The notes beneath the pieces were generated by a model, which worked only from the letters and a program-made list of their open reading frames with translations, did no database searches and was not told the origin of the DNA. Positions 17,412 through 24,660 of a DNA stretch of 47,817 bases are shown piece after piece (positions within the stretch are counted from its first letter, which is position 1; the number at the start of each line of letters is the position of its first letter). The DNA is from Pseudonocardiaceae bacterium (lineage in GTDB: Bacteria; Actinomycetota; Actinomycetes; Mycobacteriales; Pseudonocardiaceae). Where the stretch lies: positions 1-47,817 of the forward strand of contig WHTH01000031.1 of NCBI GenBank assembly GCA_009377865.1. The letters run 5' to 3'. Made by a program: the position numbers and the translations under genes.

Positions 17412-17513
17412 TCACGACTCCCGACGCTGCCAGGGCTTGAGGCCGTCGTCGTAGTCGAGCCACGCGCCGTAGAAGGTCGCGGCGATAATGATCAGGTACA
17501 TCAGCGTCTCCAT
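17412..17513 (-). CDS. 33-residue membrane peptide
   Basis: The ATG at 17513 overlaps the stop of the HNH gene (TGATG) and has GAGGAGG just upstream, an excellent ribosome site. The peptide is one transmembrane helix (METLMYLIIIAATFYGAWLD) and a short basic tail (KPWQRRES). Its stop overlaps an ATG in frame with the secreted protein gene. Holin-like, regulatory or exclusion roles are all possible. Confidence 0.55.
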   Translation of the reverse strand: METLMYLIIIAATFYGAWLDYDDGLKPWQRRES

Positions 17514-17911
17514 CACGCCTCCTCTTGCTCGTCGCTCCTTCGGTGGCTGGCCAGCAGGTCGGCGTACCAGCCGCCGGGTGTGGTGGCGGCGGTGTGTGCG
17601 TTGTGGCAGCGGGCGCACAGCGCGCGCAGCCGGTGCCACGCGTCGGGGTCGTCCACTCCGGCCGTGACCAGCTCGGCACGGGTGTGCGGGTAGTGGTCGG
17701 TCACTTCGGACAGTCGGCCGCACAGCACGCAGGTGCGGTGGTGCGCGAGGTAGCGGCGGCTGGTGGCGGGCCAGTGTCGACCGTAGCGCTGCGCGAGGGA
17801 GCCGCGCCGCCGGTCGAGCGCACGGTTGCGTTCGGTGCGACAGGTGGGGCATTCGCGGCCGGTGAAGCTGCCCCGGCATGCGGCGCAGACACGGGGTGGT
17901 GTGCTCGACAC
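17513..17911 (-). CDS. HNH endonuclease
   Basis: 132 residues from GTG 17911. An N-terminal zinc ribbon (CAACRGSF, CPTC) precedes the HNH domain: 'CVLCGRL', 'EVTDHYPHTRAEL' and 'ALCARCHNAHTA'. Free-standing HNH proteins in phages assist terminase (cos nicking) or act as homing enzymes. This one is at the far end of the early operon and away from terS, so a packaging role is possible but unproven. Confidence 0.82.
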   Translation of the reverse strand: MSSTPPRVCAACRGSFTGRECPTCRTERNRALDRRRGSLAQRYGRHWPATSRRYLAHHRTCVLCGRLSEVTDHYPHTRAELVTAGVDDPDAWHRLRALCARCHNAHTAATTPGGWYADLLASHRRSDEQEEA

Positions 17912-18030
17912 GTGCGTTACCTGCCTCTGGCTTTGTCTTGTCGCCAGGTCTGCCCGCCGATCCCGGCTGGTCGCGGCACGTTGCCCACGGCGGGTGCTGC
18001 ACGCCAGTCCGCGACTCCCCGCCGTCGAGC

Positions 18031-18240
18031 CTAACCGTCGTTGCCGACGCGGCGGGCGAACACGGCGCGGATGGTTCCGCCTCGGGGCGGGCGTCCTATC
18101 CCGTCGCGCAGCTTGTCGAGGTGGAAGAGGGTGCCGACGATCCCGGCGGCGTGGACGGCGTCGCGTGCGTCGACGTCCTGTTCGAGGGAGTCACCTTCGG
18201 TGGTGGAGAGAATGACCTGGTAGACGGCGGTGTGTCCCAC
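18031..18240 (-). CDS. Hypothetical protein
   Basis: 69 residues from GTG 18240 (GGGGAG upstream). Pattern 'YQVILSTTEGDSLEQDVDARD' then 'LDKLRDGIGRPPRGGTIRAV', predicted alpha/beta. About 118 bases without a clear gene separate it from the HNH gene. No family recognised. Confidence 0.6.
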   Translation of the reverse strand: MGHTAVYQVILSTTEGDSLEQDVDARDAVHAAGIVGTLFHLDKLRDGIGRPPRGGTIRAVFARRVGNDG

Positions 18241-18330
18241 GTGTCCGGCTCCCCAGGTTCGGGGGTTGGTGTGCCGCAGTGGGCATACCTCTCCCGGCTG
18301 AAAAAGGTATCACAGCAGGTCCGCGCCTGC

Positions 18331-18705
18331 CTAGATGTTGCCGGTGCGTTGCCTGCGTTTGCGGGCGTGGTAGTCGACCACGTCGGCCGCCCGGTAGCGG
18401 GTTCCGTCCGGTGTGGACACGGCGGGCAGTCCGCGTGAACGCCACACGTCGACGGTGCGCACCTTCACGTCGCACATGTCGGCCACCTCGGTGGCGGTGA
18501 GCAGGTCGTTGTCGTGGTGCAGCAGCGGTTTCGGTTGCACCCATCCTTGCCCGAGCTCGGTCATGCGCGCGTCGAGCTGGCTGCACGTGTCGGGGTCGGC
18601 GTCGGCGAGTGCGTCGCGGTAGGAGCGGGCGACGCGGCGGGCGCGGTCGAGGGGCGTGTCGGCGGGCCACGGCCAGGGGTCGGGTTGTCTGCGGCGGGGG
18701 CTCAT
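18331..18705 (-). CDS. Excisionase/MerR-like helix-turn-helix protein
   Basis: 124 residues. The C-terminal half has the AlpA/excisionase-type winged helix: 'LLTATEVADMCDVKVRTVDV', then 'WRSRGLPAVSTPDGTRYRAA' and a basic end. The N-terminal half is charged and helical. It probably binds DNA as a regulator. The gene overlaps the previous one by four bases. A weak hairpin followed by five T on the - strand lies past its stop (about 18300-18325). Confidence 0.75.
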   Translation of the reverse strand: MSPRRRQPDPWPWPADTPLDRARRVARSYRDALADADPDTCSQLDARMTELGQGWVQPKPLLHHDNDLLTATEVADMCDVKVRTVDVWRSRGLPAVSTPDGTRYRAADVVDYHARKRRQRTGNI

Positions 18706-18878
18706 GGTGGTTCCTCGAACTCGCGGGCGATCTCCCGTAGCGCGTCGACGAGGTCGTCCTGCCACGTGTCGGGATCGTGTAGGGCGATGCGGGCTATCTC
18801 GTGGCTGGTGCCGACGCCGACGATGCGGGTGGAGATGACGACCACCACCACCGTGCCGGGCTGCTTGTCGATGCTCAT
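18702..18878 (-). CDS. Hypothetical 58-residue protein
   Basis: Begins MSIDKQPGTVVVVVISTRIV and ends with an acidic helix ('LVDALREIAREFEEPP'). It has ATGA overlaps at both ends, so it is part of the coupled operon. Function not recognised. Confidence 0.6.
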   Translation of the reverse strand: MSIDKQPGTVVVVVISTRIVGVGTSHEIARIALHDPDTWQDDLVDALREIAREFEEPP

Positions 18879-19603
18879 GCGGCGGCGAGCCTTTCGTGCC
18901 AGCGCACATACACCTCGCACAGGTCGCGGTATTCGTCCCAGGTGTACACCCGGCCGCAGTGGTCGCAGGTGATGGTGTCGCTGCCGTCGGGCCGCCGTAG
19001 GGCGGCGGCTTCGCAGCGCGGGCAGGGCGCGGTCATGCGGTGGATGTAGCGGGTGAGCCCGGTGACCGCGCGTGCCCGGTGGTGCAATTCGATCAACGCC
19101 AGCGCTCCGTCGAGGCCGTCGCGGCAGGTGACCACCGCGCACCCGTGAACCCAGCCCAGTTGCTCCACGGCGCGCAGCGACAGCAGCACCGGCACGGAGG
19201 ACCGGAGCAGGCGGGTGCAGCGCTGCACGACGACACCGGGCCGCGAGTCACGCGCCGCCTGGGTGTCGAGGGTGATGCCGAGCGTGTCGGCGACGGGTTC
19301 GGCCCAGCACAACACCTCGTGGGTGATGTCGGCCTGCACCGCCAGCACATCCACCCGTAGCGGCAGCGGCGGTTCGGGTGTGCCGCGCACCGTTTCGGCG
19401 TCGCCGGTGATGCTGGCGGACAGGCACATCTGGAGGTCGAGGTAGTCGCGTGGCAGCGCGTCGAGCGCCTGGTGCAGGTGGCGGGTGCAGGTGGCGCACA
19501 GGCCGTGTTCGGCTTCGATGCTCGCCCCGGCGCGGTGGCCGGTGGCGGGGTCGGTTTCCCAGCGGGCGCAGCGGTCGTCGCGGTGGCAGCGGTGCGCGGT
19601 CAT
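18875..19603 (-). CDS. Hypothetical protein with N- and C-terminal zinc sites
   Basis: 242 residues. The N-terminus has Cys/His positions ('HRCHRDDRCARWE', 'HGLCATCTRHLHQAL') and the C-terminus a zinc ribbon ('APCPRCEAAAL', 'TITCDHCGRVYTWDEYRDLC'). The helical middle part is unrecognised. Proteins of this design recur in actinophage early operons without known function; DNA or RNA binding is inferred. Confidence 0.7.
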   Translation of the reverse strand: MTAHRCHRDDRCARWETDPATGHRAGASIEAEHGLCATCTRHLHQALDALPRDYLDLQMCLSASITGDAETVRGTPEPPLPLRVDVLAVQADITHEVLCWAEPVADTLGITLDTQAARDSRPGVVVQRCTRLLRSSVPVLLSLRAVEQLGWVHGCAVVTCRDGLDGALALIELHHRARAVTGLTRYIHRMTAPCPRCEAAALRRPDGSDTITCDHCGRVYTWDEYRDLCEVYVRWHERLAAA

Positions 19604-19806
19604 GGTGTCCTCCGGGTGAGCTGGTAGCCGCAGTCATCGAGCACGGTGGCGGCGACGTCGGCGATGACGTCGGCCTCAAGGTCGTTGGCGGGGCTGTAGG
19701 AGCAGGCCGTGTCGGTGAGGGTGTCGCCTTCGCGTTGCACGCAGCAGTGGGCTTGGAGTTGCTGCCGGAGCGCGGCGAGGTAGTTGGCGCGGTGCGGGTC
19801 GTTCAT
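19600..19806 (-). CDS. Hypothetical 68-residue protein
   Basis: 'MNDPHRANYLAALRQQLQAH' followed by an acidic region with three Cys. It overlaps the next gene by ATGA. The GGGAGG ribosome site lies in the end of the preceding micro-ORF. No family recognised. Confidence 0.6.
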   Translation of the reverse strand: MNDPHRANYLAALRQQLQAHCCVQREGDTLTDTACSYSPANDLEADVIADVAATVLDDCGYQLTRRTP

Positions 19807-19809
19807 GTG

Positions 19810-19962
19810 TCACCTCCCGGTGCGGCCGTCGTGCTGTGACGTCCGTCCTCTCGCGGCTTGAACCCCCGTCGCCGGTGTCTCCCACCCGAGGAGCCTGCGC
19901 GCGTGGCTCAGGCTCCTACGCGGACGGCAGGAAGCGCCGTTCCTGTGGCGCTCGTCGGTCAT
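19810..19962 (-). CDS. Possible 50-residue Arg-rich protein
   Basis: ATG 19962 overlaps the preceding stop (ATGA) and follows GAGGAG. The product is Arg/Gly/Thr-rich ('MTDERHRNGASCRPRRSLSH') with no fold signature. A 9-bp inverted repeat (19889-19897 / 19909-19917) lies inside. Support is only positional and it may be non-coding spacer. Confidence 0.35.
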   Translation of the reverse strand: MTDERHRNGASCRPRRSLSHARRLLGWETPATGVQAARGRTSQHDGRTGR

Positions 19963-20180
19963 GGCTGCTCCTCACGAGGTGTCAGCCCGAGCCGGGGGTT
20001 GAGGTCGAGCGCGTCGAGTAGCAGTGCGCAGTCGTCGGCATCGCGGGCGTGGGCGGCGATGACGCGCACCACCCTGCGTGCGTCAGCCTCGCTCGGTGGT
20101 TCCGGGGTTCTGCCGAACGGTGCCCGGTCGGCGATGCCGGTGGTGCCTGTCCGGCGGGTGCCTGTGCGGGTGCTGCTCAC
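19959..20180 (-). CDS. Hypothetical 73-residue protein
   Basis: GTG 20180 overlaps the resolvase stop (GTGA). The second half, 'DADDCALLLDALDLNPRLGL' with a preceding 'ADARRVVRVIAAHA' helix, is a motif seen in small actinophage early proteins. Its short LGLTPR ending resembles that of the 84-residue HTH protein at 23195-23449. Function unknown. Confidence 0.6.
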   Translation of the reverse strand: MSSTRTGTRRTGTTGIADRAPFGRTPEPPSEADARRVVRVIAAHARDADDCALLLDALDLNPRLGLTPREEQP

Positions 20181-20554
20181 GGGTACAACCCTCCTTCGCT
20201 GGTTTCGATCTCCAGCCACATCAACGGTTTCGGACTTGGCGGGTGGATTTCGGGCATGCGTTTGGACATGCGTACCGGGTCGTCGTCGGTGACCAGCCCG
20301 GCGTCCACGAGGCCGTCGCACAGCGGTTTCAGCGTGGCGACGAGGTTGTCCGCATCGCGGCGGCGGCCGTCGCGGGGCCGGTAGTGCAGGGTGACGGTGA
20401 CGTGGGTGTAGCGGCCGAGCCGTGCGGCTTTGGCGAGCCACCCGGCGGCGAGGCGGATGCTGTCCACGATCTTGGCGTGGGTCCAGCGGTCGTGCCGGTC
20501 GTTGAGCGAGAGCGGCGGTGAGGTCCACTCCAGCGTGATCACGTGTTTGGTCAC
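20177..20554 (-). CDS. RusA-like Holliday junction resolvase
   Basis: 125 residues from GTG 20554. The metal-binding core of RusA is visible: 'RRRDADNLVATLKPLCDGLV' followed by 'GLVTDDDPVRMSKR'. 'PLSLNDRHDRWTHAKI' is a usual RusA N-terminal element. It would cut recombination or replication junctions before packaging. GTGA overlaps join it to both neighbours. Confidence 0.82.
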   Translation of the reverse strand: MTKHVITLEWTSPPLSLNDRHDRWTHAKIVDSIRLAAGWLAKAARLGRYTHVTVTLHYRPRDGRRRDADNLVATLKPLCDGLVDAGLVTDDDPVRMSKRMPEIHPPSPKPLMWLEIETSEGGLYP

Positions 20555-20724
20555 GGGTCTTCGACCTCCTCCTGCTCGCCGCGCGACACGGTGACCGACA
20601 CCAGCAGACCTTCGAGCGCGAGGCCGGTCGCGGTGCGGGCGAACGCTTCGACGGAGCGGGTGGCGAGTGCTTCGTCGTCGGTGACGACGGAGGCGCTGAC
20701 CACGATGGTGTCGTCGCGGTTCAT
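20551..20724 (-). CDS. Hypothetical 57-residue protein
   Basis: A short acidic alpha/beta protein ('MNRDDTIVVSASVVTDDEAL', 'LEGLLVSVTVSRGEQEEVED'). ATGA and GTGA overlaps link it to its neighbours. It resembles the 58-residue protein at 18702 in size and strand content, but homology is not claimed. Confidence 0.6.
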   Translation of the reverse strand: MNRDDTIVVSASVVTDDEALATRSVEAFARTATGLALEGLLVSVTVSRGEQEEVEDP

Positions 20725-20897
20725 GGGTAGACCCCGGACAGCAACAGCAGGCCCGCGAACTCGGCGCCGCACACACCCGCGATGATCAGGCACACCACGA
20801 GGGTTTCGCGCCAGTTCGCGCCGTACAGCGCGGCGCCGAGCAGCACGAGCGGCACCGCGACGATCAGGCTGAGGCCGAGCCACTGCGCCGCGCTCAT
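20721..20897 (-). CDS. Two-helix membrane protein, 58 residues
   Basis: ATG 20897, stop overlapping the next ATG. Two hydrophobic segments (LGLSLIVAVPLVLLGAALYG and ETLVVCLIIAGVCGAEFAGL) are joined by a short 'ANWR' loop. Early-operon position argues against the main holin. A role in exclusion or host-membrane modification is possible. Confidence 0.6.
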   Translation of the reverse strand: MSAAQWLGLSLIVAVPLVLLGAALYGANWRETLVVCLIIAGVCGAEFAGLLLLSGVYP

Positions 20898-21100
20898 GGC
20901 GCCACCTGTCGGGCGGGGTGGTAGCCGGGCAGGGGCCGGCGCCCGCCTCCTCGGGCGGGCACGGTGCAGGGTTCGCCGGGCCGCGCGCGGCAGTGGCGGC
21001 AGCGGCGGGTGCGGGGGTTGTCCCGGATTTCGCCGGGAATGAGTTCGTCGCCGCCGTGCCAGGTGAATAGCGGATCGTCGCGGCGGGAATGGGTGGTCAT
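20894..21100 (-). CDS. Small zinc-ribbon protein
   Basis: 68 residues from ATG 21100. 'CRHCRARPGEPC' followed by 'GGRRPLPGYHPARQ' is the Cys-x2-Cys ... Cys ... His pattern of a zinc finger frequent in actinobacteria and their phages. Probable nucleic-acid binding. ATGA overlap with the membrane gene. Confidence 0.7.
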   Translation of the reverse strand: MTTHSRRDDPLFTWHGGDELIPGEIRDNPRTRRCRHCRARPGEPCTVPARGGGRRPLPGYHPARQVAP

Positions 21101-21128
21101 CGGTCTGGTCGCATTTCCATTCTCGGGC

Positions 21129-21824
21129 TCATTTTCTTCGTCTGCTGTGAGAGAAATTGGTGTGCGTCGGTGGGTCGCGCGCGCTCGCGCGCGCGTACGC
21201 GGTCGGGACTTCCGTGGGGTAGTAACCATCTAGGTGGGTGGTCTCGCGCGCGCACGCGCGCGGTGGTTGGTGTATGTGGTTGGTACTGTGCCACCCAGGT
21301 GGCGTCTCAAAGTGATCGTTTGGCGTCTCAATCGACTCTGAGGCGCCTCCATGTGGCGTCTCAATCGCAGTGACCGGCTCGCATTGAGGCGTCATCCAGG
21401 TGGCGTGCGAATCCGAGTTGTCCACAGGGTGTGTACGCGAGTCCGGTCTGGACTGAGGTGCCATCCAGGTGGCGTGCGAATCCAGCCGCTCGCCGGGACT
21501 CAACAGCGTCCTCGTGTCCAACAAATCGGCCGGAATGGTGAGCTGGTATTCGGACGCTTTCCCTTTCGCGCCGCGCCCGCCGCCGCGCCGGGTCATCTCG
21601 ATGAGTTGCATTCTCCGCAGGCTGCTTAACTGTCGATTAATGGTCCGCTGTGATTGGCCCGTGACGTCGGCGAGTACCGGTACGCCGGGCCGCACCCTGG
21701 ACCCGTCGGGGTCGGCGTAGGTCGCGAGCACGAGAGCCAGGCACTTCACCGGCAGCGGCAGGACGATGCGGCGCACGATCCGTTCCCACTCGAACCTCTC
21801 GGCGTACTTGACCGCGTCCGGCAT
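21129..21824 (-). CDS. Winged-helix replication initiator-like protein
   Basis: 231 residues. The N-terminal wHTH ('RIVLPLPVKCLALVLATYAD', 'VPVLADVTGQSQRTINRQLS', 'LRRMQLIEMTRRGGG') matches the helix-turn-helix domain of phage replication initiators. The C-terminal half is low-complexity and repeats 'DSHATWM-PQ' twice, because the DNA there consists of iterons. A lambda-O-like arrangement (initiator gene containing its own origin) is inferred. Confidence 0.75.
   Translation of the reverse strand: MPDAVKYAERFEWERIVRRIVLPLPVKCLALVLATYADPDGSRVRPGVPVLADVTGQSQRTINRQLSSLRRMQLIEMTRRGGGRGAKGKASEYQLTIPADLLDTRTLLSPGERLDSHATWMAPQSRPDSRTHPVDNSDSHATWMTPQCEPVTAIETPHGGASESIETPNDHFETPPGWHSTNHIHQPPRACARETTHLDGYYPTEVPTAYARASARDPPTHTNFSHSRRRK
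21297..21483. repeat. Iteron cluster with a DnaA box: putative replication origin
   Basis: Inside the initiator gene. TGGCGTCTCAA occurs at 21300-21310, 21321-21331 and 21354-21364, with inverted relatives at about 21337-21347 and 21381-21394. A perfect 22-bp direct repeat lies at 21393-21414 and 21462-21483. Between its copies is TTGTCCACA (21418-21426), the DnaA box form of GC-rich actinobacteria. Alternating C/G tracts flank the cluster downstream in the gene. Confidence 0.65.
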
Positions 21825-21876
21825 CGCTGCCTCCCTCCGATATCACCCGGCTCTGCTGCGGTGGCTGTGTGCCTGG

Positions 21877-22386
21877 TCACCAGTCGCCGTCGTCGGGCGA
21901 GGCATCATCCGGAGGCTCGGCCTCAATGTAGCCGTAGACATCACGCTCAATGCGACCAAGTGTCCATCCTGGACGGTCACGCATAGCTTCGAGACGGTCA
22001 GCGACGTAGCTCTGCCGCGCTCCTTCGGCGGCTGCAACGCGGGCGAGGTTCTTGGTGGCCAGCCGCGCCCACTCGATGAGGTCGGTGTCGGTGGCGTATT
22101 CCATCCACACCCGTTTCCCGTCGCCGAGGGGAAGGATGGCGGACGGGTGGAACATGCCGTTTTTCTTGCCTGGCCGAGGATTGCGTCGGCTGACGAACCG
22201 TTCAGCCAGGTTTTTCGCTTGCAAGTCGAGGGTGGCGTGGTAGACGTGAGGTGGTAGCTCGTCGCCTGTTAGCCGAGCCTTGATTTCATCTATGTGCCCC
22301 TTTTTCTCGAACTGTCCGGTATTGTCGGTCACTGCCTTTGCGGCGTGTTCGACCATCTCCCAGATGCGTGCTTCGGCCATGTTCAT
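21877..22386 (-). CDS. Hypothetical protein following a ParB-like gene
   Basis: 169 residues, starting MNMAEARIWEMVEHAAKAV, helical, with a central 'GDGKRVWMEYATDTDLIEW' and an acidic tail ending in SPDDGDW. It overlaps the ParB-like gene by ATGA. The same order (ParB-like gene, then an unknown mid-size protein) occurs at 24110-25533. Function unknown. Confidence 0.65.
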   Translation of the reverse strand: MNMAEARIWEMVEHAAKAVTDNTGQFEKKGHIDEIKARLTGDELPPHVYHATLDLQAKNLAERFVSRRNPRPGKKNGMFHPSAILPLGDGKRVWMEYATDTDLIEWARLATKNLARVAAAEGARQSYVADRLEAMRDRPGWTLGRIERDVYGYIEAEPPDDASPDDGDW

Positions 22387-23198
22387 GGCAGCTCTCGCTC
22401 CTTCCAGACTCGCTCCATCTCGCCCAGGGCAGCGATGGCGTCTGTGATCACTCGCCGGGTCACATCACGGCCGGGCATGACCTCGGACGGGTCGTACTGT
22501 TCGGCGGTGCCGGTTCCGCGTGCCTGCGCGAGCGCCACGACGCTTTCGCACATCAGGTGGGTGGCGACCCGGCGCTGTCGTTTCTGTTCCTCGGCGTCGG
22601 CGCGCATCGCGTCCATCGCAGCGGACAGCGTCAACAGCTCTTCGACGACCTGGTCGGCGAGGTCTGGTCGATGCTCGCGCAACCTGGCCATTTTCGCCTC
22701 GGTCGATTCTGCGTCTTGCTTGTTCTCCTGGGCCTTCTTGTATGCCGCGTCGAGGGATTCGGCACCAGACACGACCTGCTCGACGAGGTCGGGTGCGTGA
22801 TCGAGGACCACCTTGGCGTACGTCACGCGCGACTTGCTGACATCGTTTTCGCGGGCAAGCGTGCTTAGAGGTTTGTCGCAAACCGCACTAGCTCGCGCCG
22901 CGATCATCGCCTGCTGGCCCTTTGTTAAGTGTCTCCGCGTGATGTTCACAGTGAGCGCGTAACCGTCGGGGTCCTCCCCGTCGTAGGTGACGAAGTCTGG
23001 CTCTACCCCCGCGATCTGGCAGGCGGAGTAACGGTTGCGTCCGTCGAGAATGCGTCCGTCAGCGTCGAGCACGATCGGCTGTAGTTGGCCGCGCTGGGTG
23101 ATGTCGGCGGCAAGGTCTTTGAGTTCATCGTTGGGGAGCATCGGGAACAGGTCCGCGACGGGGTGGACTGCTCCGGTGAACGTGGTATCAGCCGTCAT
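22383..23198 (-). CDS. ParB-like protein (second copy type)
   Basis: 271 residues from ATG 23198. The ParB N-terminal domain has 'HPVADLFPMLPNDELKDLAA', 'GQLQPIVLDADGRILDGRNR' and 'NITRRHLTKGQQAMIAARAS', followed by an HTH-like 'LSTLARENDVSKSRVTYAKV'. The C-terminus is a long helical region. It likely binds DNA, perhaps the nearby origin. No ParA is seen in the window. Confidence 0.82.
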   Translation of the reverse strand: MTADTTFTGAVHPVADLFPMLPNDELKDLAADITQRGQLQPIVLDADGRILDGRNRYSACQIAGVEPDFVTYDGEDPDGYALTVNITRRHLTKGQQAMIAARASAVCDKPLSTLARENDVSKSRVTYAKVVLDHAPDLVEQVVSGAESLDAAYKKAQENKQDAESTEAKMARLREHRPDLADQVVEELLTLSAAMDAMRADAEEQKRQRRVATHLMCESVVALAQARGTGTAEQYDPSEVMPGRDVTRRVITDAIAALGEMERVWKERELP

Positions 23199-23449
23199 GC
23201 CGGTGGTTCCTTCCTGGGTGTGAGTCCGAGCCGTTGCCGGATGCGGGCGGTGGTGTAGGTGCTCATGTAGGTGTGCGCGGCTATCTCGGTGTCGGTCCAC
23301 CCGGCGCTCCACAAGTCGCCGATCAGCTCGTCGCGGTCGCGTGGGGGCAGCGCCTCGGCGGGCTCACGGCCGCTCCAGCACGCGCGGCGCAGGTGCGCCC
23401 GGTTGCCAGGTGCCGTGTCGGGTCGGGGTGGCACGCGGCGGACGGACAC
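23195..23449 (-). CDS. Small helix-turn-helix protein
   Basis: 84 residues. 'LIGDLWSAGWTDTEIAAHTY' and 'MSTYTTARIRQRLGLTPR' form a clear HTH, of a type common next to phage replication genes. The basic N-terminal 30 residues are extended. It overlaps the ParB-like gene by ATGA. Likely DNA-binding accessory or regulator. Confidence 0.7.
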   Translation of the reverse strand: MSVRRVPPRPDTAPGNRAHLRRACWSGREPAEALPPRDRDELIGDLWSAGWTDTEIAAHTYMSTYTTARIRQRLGLTPRKEPPA

Positions 23450-23464
23450 GACCAGGACGCGCCA

Positions 23465-23761
23465 TTACTCGTCGTCGCCGTCGATGTCCAGCGGCAGCGA
23501 CCGGTTGCCGGTGCGCTGCTCCCACGTCTCCCGCCAGATGCGCTGGAGTTGTTTGCCTGTCTCGGAGTTGCGGTGGAACGACTCGATGGCCCGCACCCGC
23601 ACGGTGGGGTACTCCTCCCCGCTGTCCACATCGGAGGTGATCGCTTTCGTGTCGAGCAGCACCACGGCGAGGTGCGCCACGTCGGGGTCTTTCAGGAAGA
23701 TGCCGGGGTCGAGCCCGTCGCGGTCGTCCTTCGGTAATGCGCTGGTCATTTTCGCGGTCAT
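23465..23761 (-). CDS. Hypothetical 98-residue protein
   Basis: 'MTAKMTSALPKDDRDGLDPG' then 'DVAHLAVVLLDTKAITSDVD' and 'PTVRVRAIESFHRN'. The pattern looks like a small conserved actinophage early protein. Its start overlaps the upstream gene's stop (ATGA). No function known to me. Confidence 0.65.
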   Translation of the reverse strand: MTAKMTSALPKDDRDGLDPGIFLKDPDVAHLAVVLLDTKAITSDVDSGEEYPTVRVRAIESFHRNSETGKQLQRIWRETWEQRTGNRSLPLDIDGDDE

Positions 23762-24051
23762 CGCGTCCTCCTCTTTCGGTGCTGGTCGGCATAGGGGCAG
23801 TCGGAAAAGTGGGTGGTGTGTAACGTCATTCCGCGTGCGCGGGCGGTGACCACGCGATCGCTGGTGAGCACGGTGGCGACGAGCTGCTGGCCGCCGCCGA
23901 GTTCGTATTGCACGGTGAGCACGGTGTTGCCGTCGACGCTGGGTTGCGGGTTGATGGGGATGGCCTCCCGGCCGGTGGTGGCCCACACGATCTGCGCGCC
24001 GCACGAGGTGCAGGCACCGACCCAGGGGGTGAGGTCGAGCGCGGCGGTCAT
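23758..24051 (-). CDS. Hypothetical zinc-site protein
   Basis: 97 residues from ATG 24051. An N-terminal 'VGACTSCGAQIVWATTGR' Cys pair and a C-terminal 'TTHFSDCPYADQHRKRR' could together bind zinc. The middle is beta-rich. Coupled to its neighbours by ATGA overlaps. Confidence 0.65.
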   Translation of the reverse strand: MTAALDLTPWVGACTSCGAQIVWATTGREAIPINPQPSVDGNTVLTVQYELGGGQQLVATVLTSDRVVTARARGMTLHTTHFSDCPYADQHRKRRTR

Positions 24052-24113
24052 GCCGTGTTCCTGGTGACGCGGGCGAGCATGCTGGCGACAGCCCGGCTGA
24101 GCGGCGCGTTCAT
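24048..24113 (-). CDS. 21-residue micro-ORF bridging two genes
   Basis: ATG 24113 overlaps the preceding stop and the TGA overlaps the next ATG, giving ATGA junctions at both ends. Peptide: MNAPLSRAVASMLARVTRNT plus Ala, an amphipathic basic helix. It may be a real small protein or a translational relay that carries ribosomes across the junction. Confidence 0.4.
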   Translation of the reverse strand: MNAPLSRAVASMLARVTRNTA

Positions 24114-24658
24114 GCCGCGCCGCCGTCAAGGGCGAGAAACTCAGCGAGCGTGACGCCCTTCGCTTCCAGCGCTTCGGGGACCGTGCCGCTTCCCGTCTCA
24201 TCGACCAGCGCGAGCAGGCGTCGAGCAACCGCTCGCAACTCATCTTCGGCCGCGCTACGCACCGTGCTGGCCTCGATGACCTGTATCAAGTCGTCGCGCG
24301 ACATGTGCTCCCACAGCGGTCGTTGCCACTCGCTCTTGCCAGACTTCGGGTTACGCGCGCGAGTTCCGTATGCCGCTGCCTTGCGCACGATCTTGCCGCC
24401 GAGATGCGCGAGAACGATCTCCTTGGTGTTGCACCACTGGTTGCCCTTGGCGCGCAGGCCGTCCGTGAGCGCATCCTCAAGCGTCCAGCTCGCCCATGGT
24501 TTCCGCGCCTGCTCAGCATCGCGCAGGAGGTCGAGCAGCTTCGGGCCGATCTCTGCTGGCTTGCGGCGCTTGCCGTCCCGGTAATGAGTCCCGTAATAGA
24601 ACAGCTCGTCGTACTCTTCCCGCTCTTCCGAGCTCAGCATCCGACGCACGTCGGCCAT
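24110..24658 (-). CDS. Hypothetical protein following a ParB-like gene
   Basis: 182 residues from ATG 24658 (AGGAGA upstream), two bases after the ParB-like stop. Helical and charged ('LSSEEREEYDELFYYGTHYR', 'SKSEW'-type basic middle, 'AVARRLLALVDETGSG'). Not recognised. Its position mirrors that of the 169-residue protein after the other ParB-like gene. Confidence 0.65.
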   Translation of the reverse strand: MADVRRMLSSEEREEYDELFYYGTHYRDGKRRKPAEIGPKLLDLLRDAEQARKPWASWTLEDALTDGLRAKGNQWCNTKEIVLAHLGGKIVRKAAAYGTRARNPKSGKSEWQRPLWEHMSRDDLIQVIEASTVRSAAEDELRAVARRLLALVDETGSGTVPEALEAKGVTLAEFLALDGGAA

Positions 24659-24660
24659 GG

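Noticed and set aside
17912-18030. Possible small gene between the HNH gene and the 69-residue gene
   Set aside because: Frames here have no ribosome site and no protein-like composition.
19855-19930. tRNA-like segment (GGGGGTTCAAG on the - strand and a 9-bp hairpin)
   Set aside because: No matching acceptor stem, D-arm or anticodon arm can be drawn around the TTCAA sequence.
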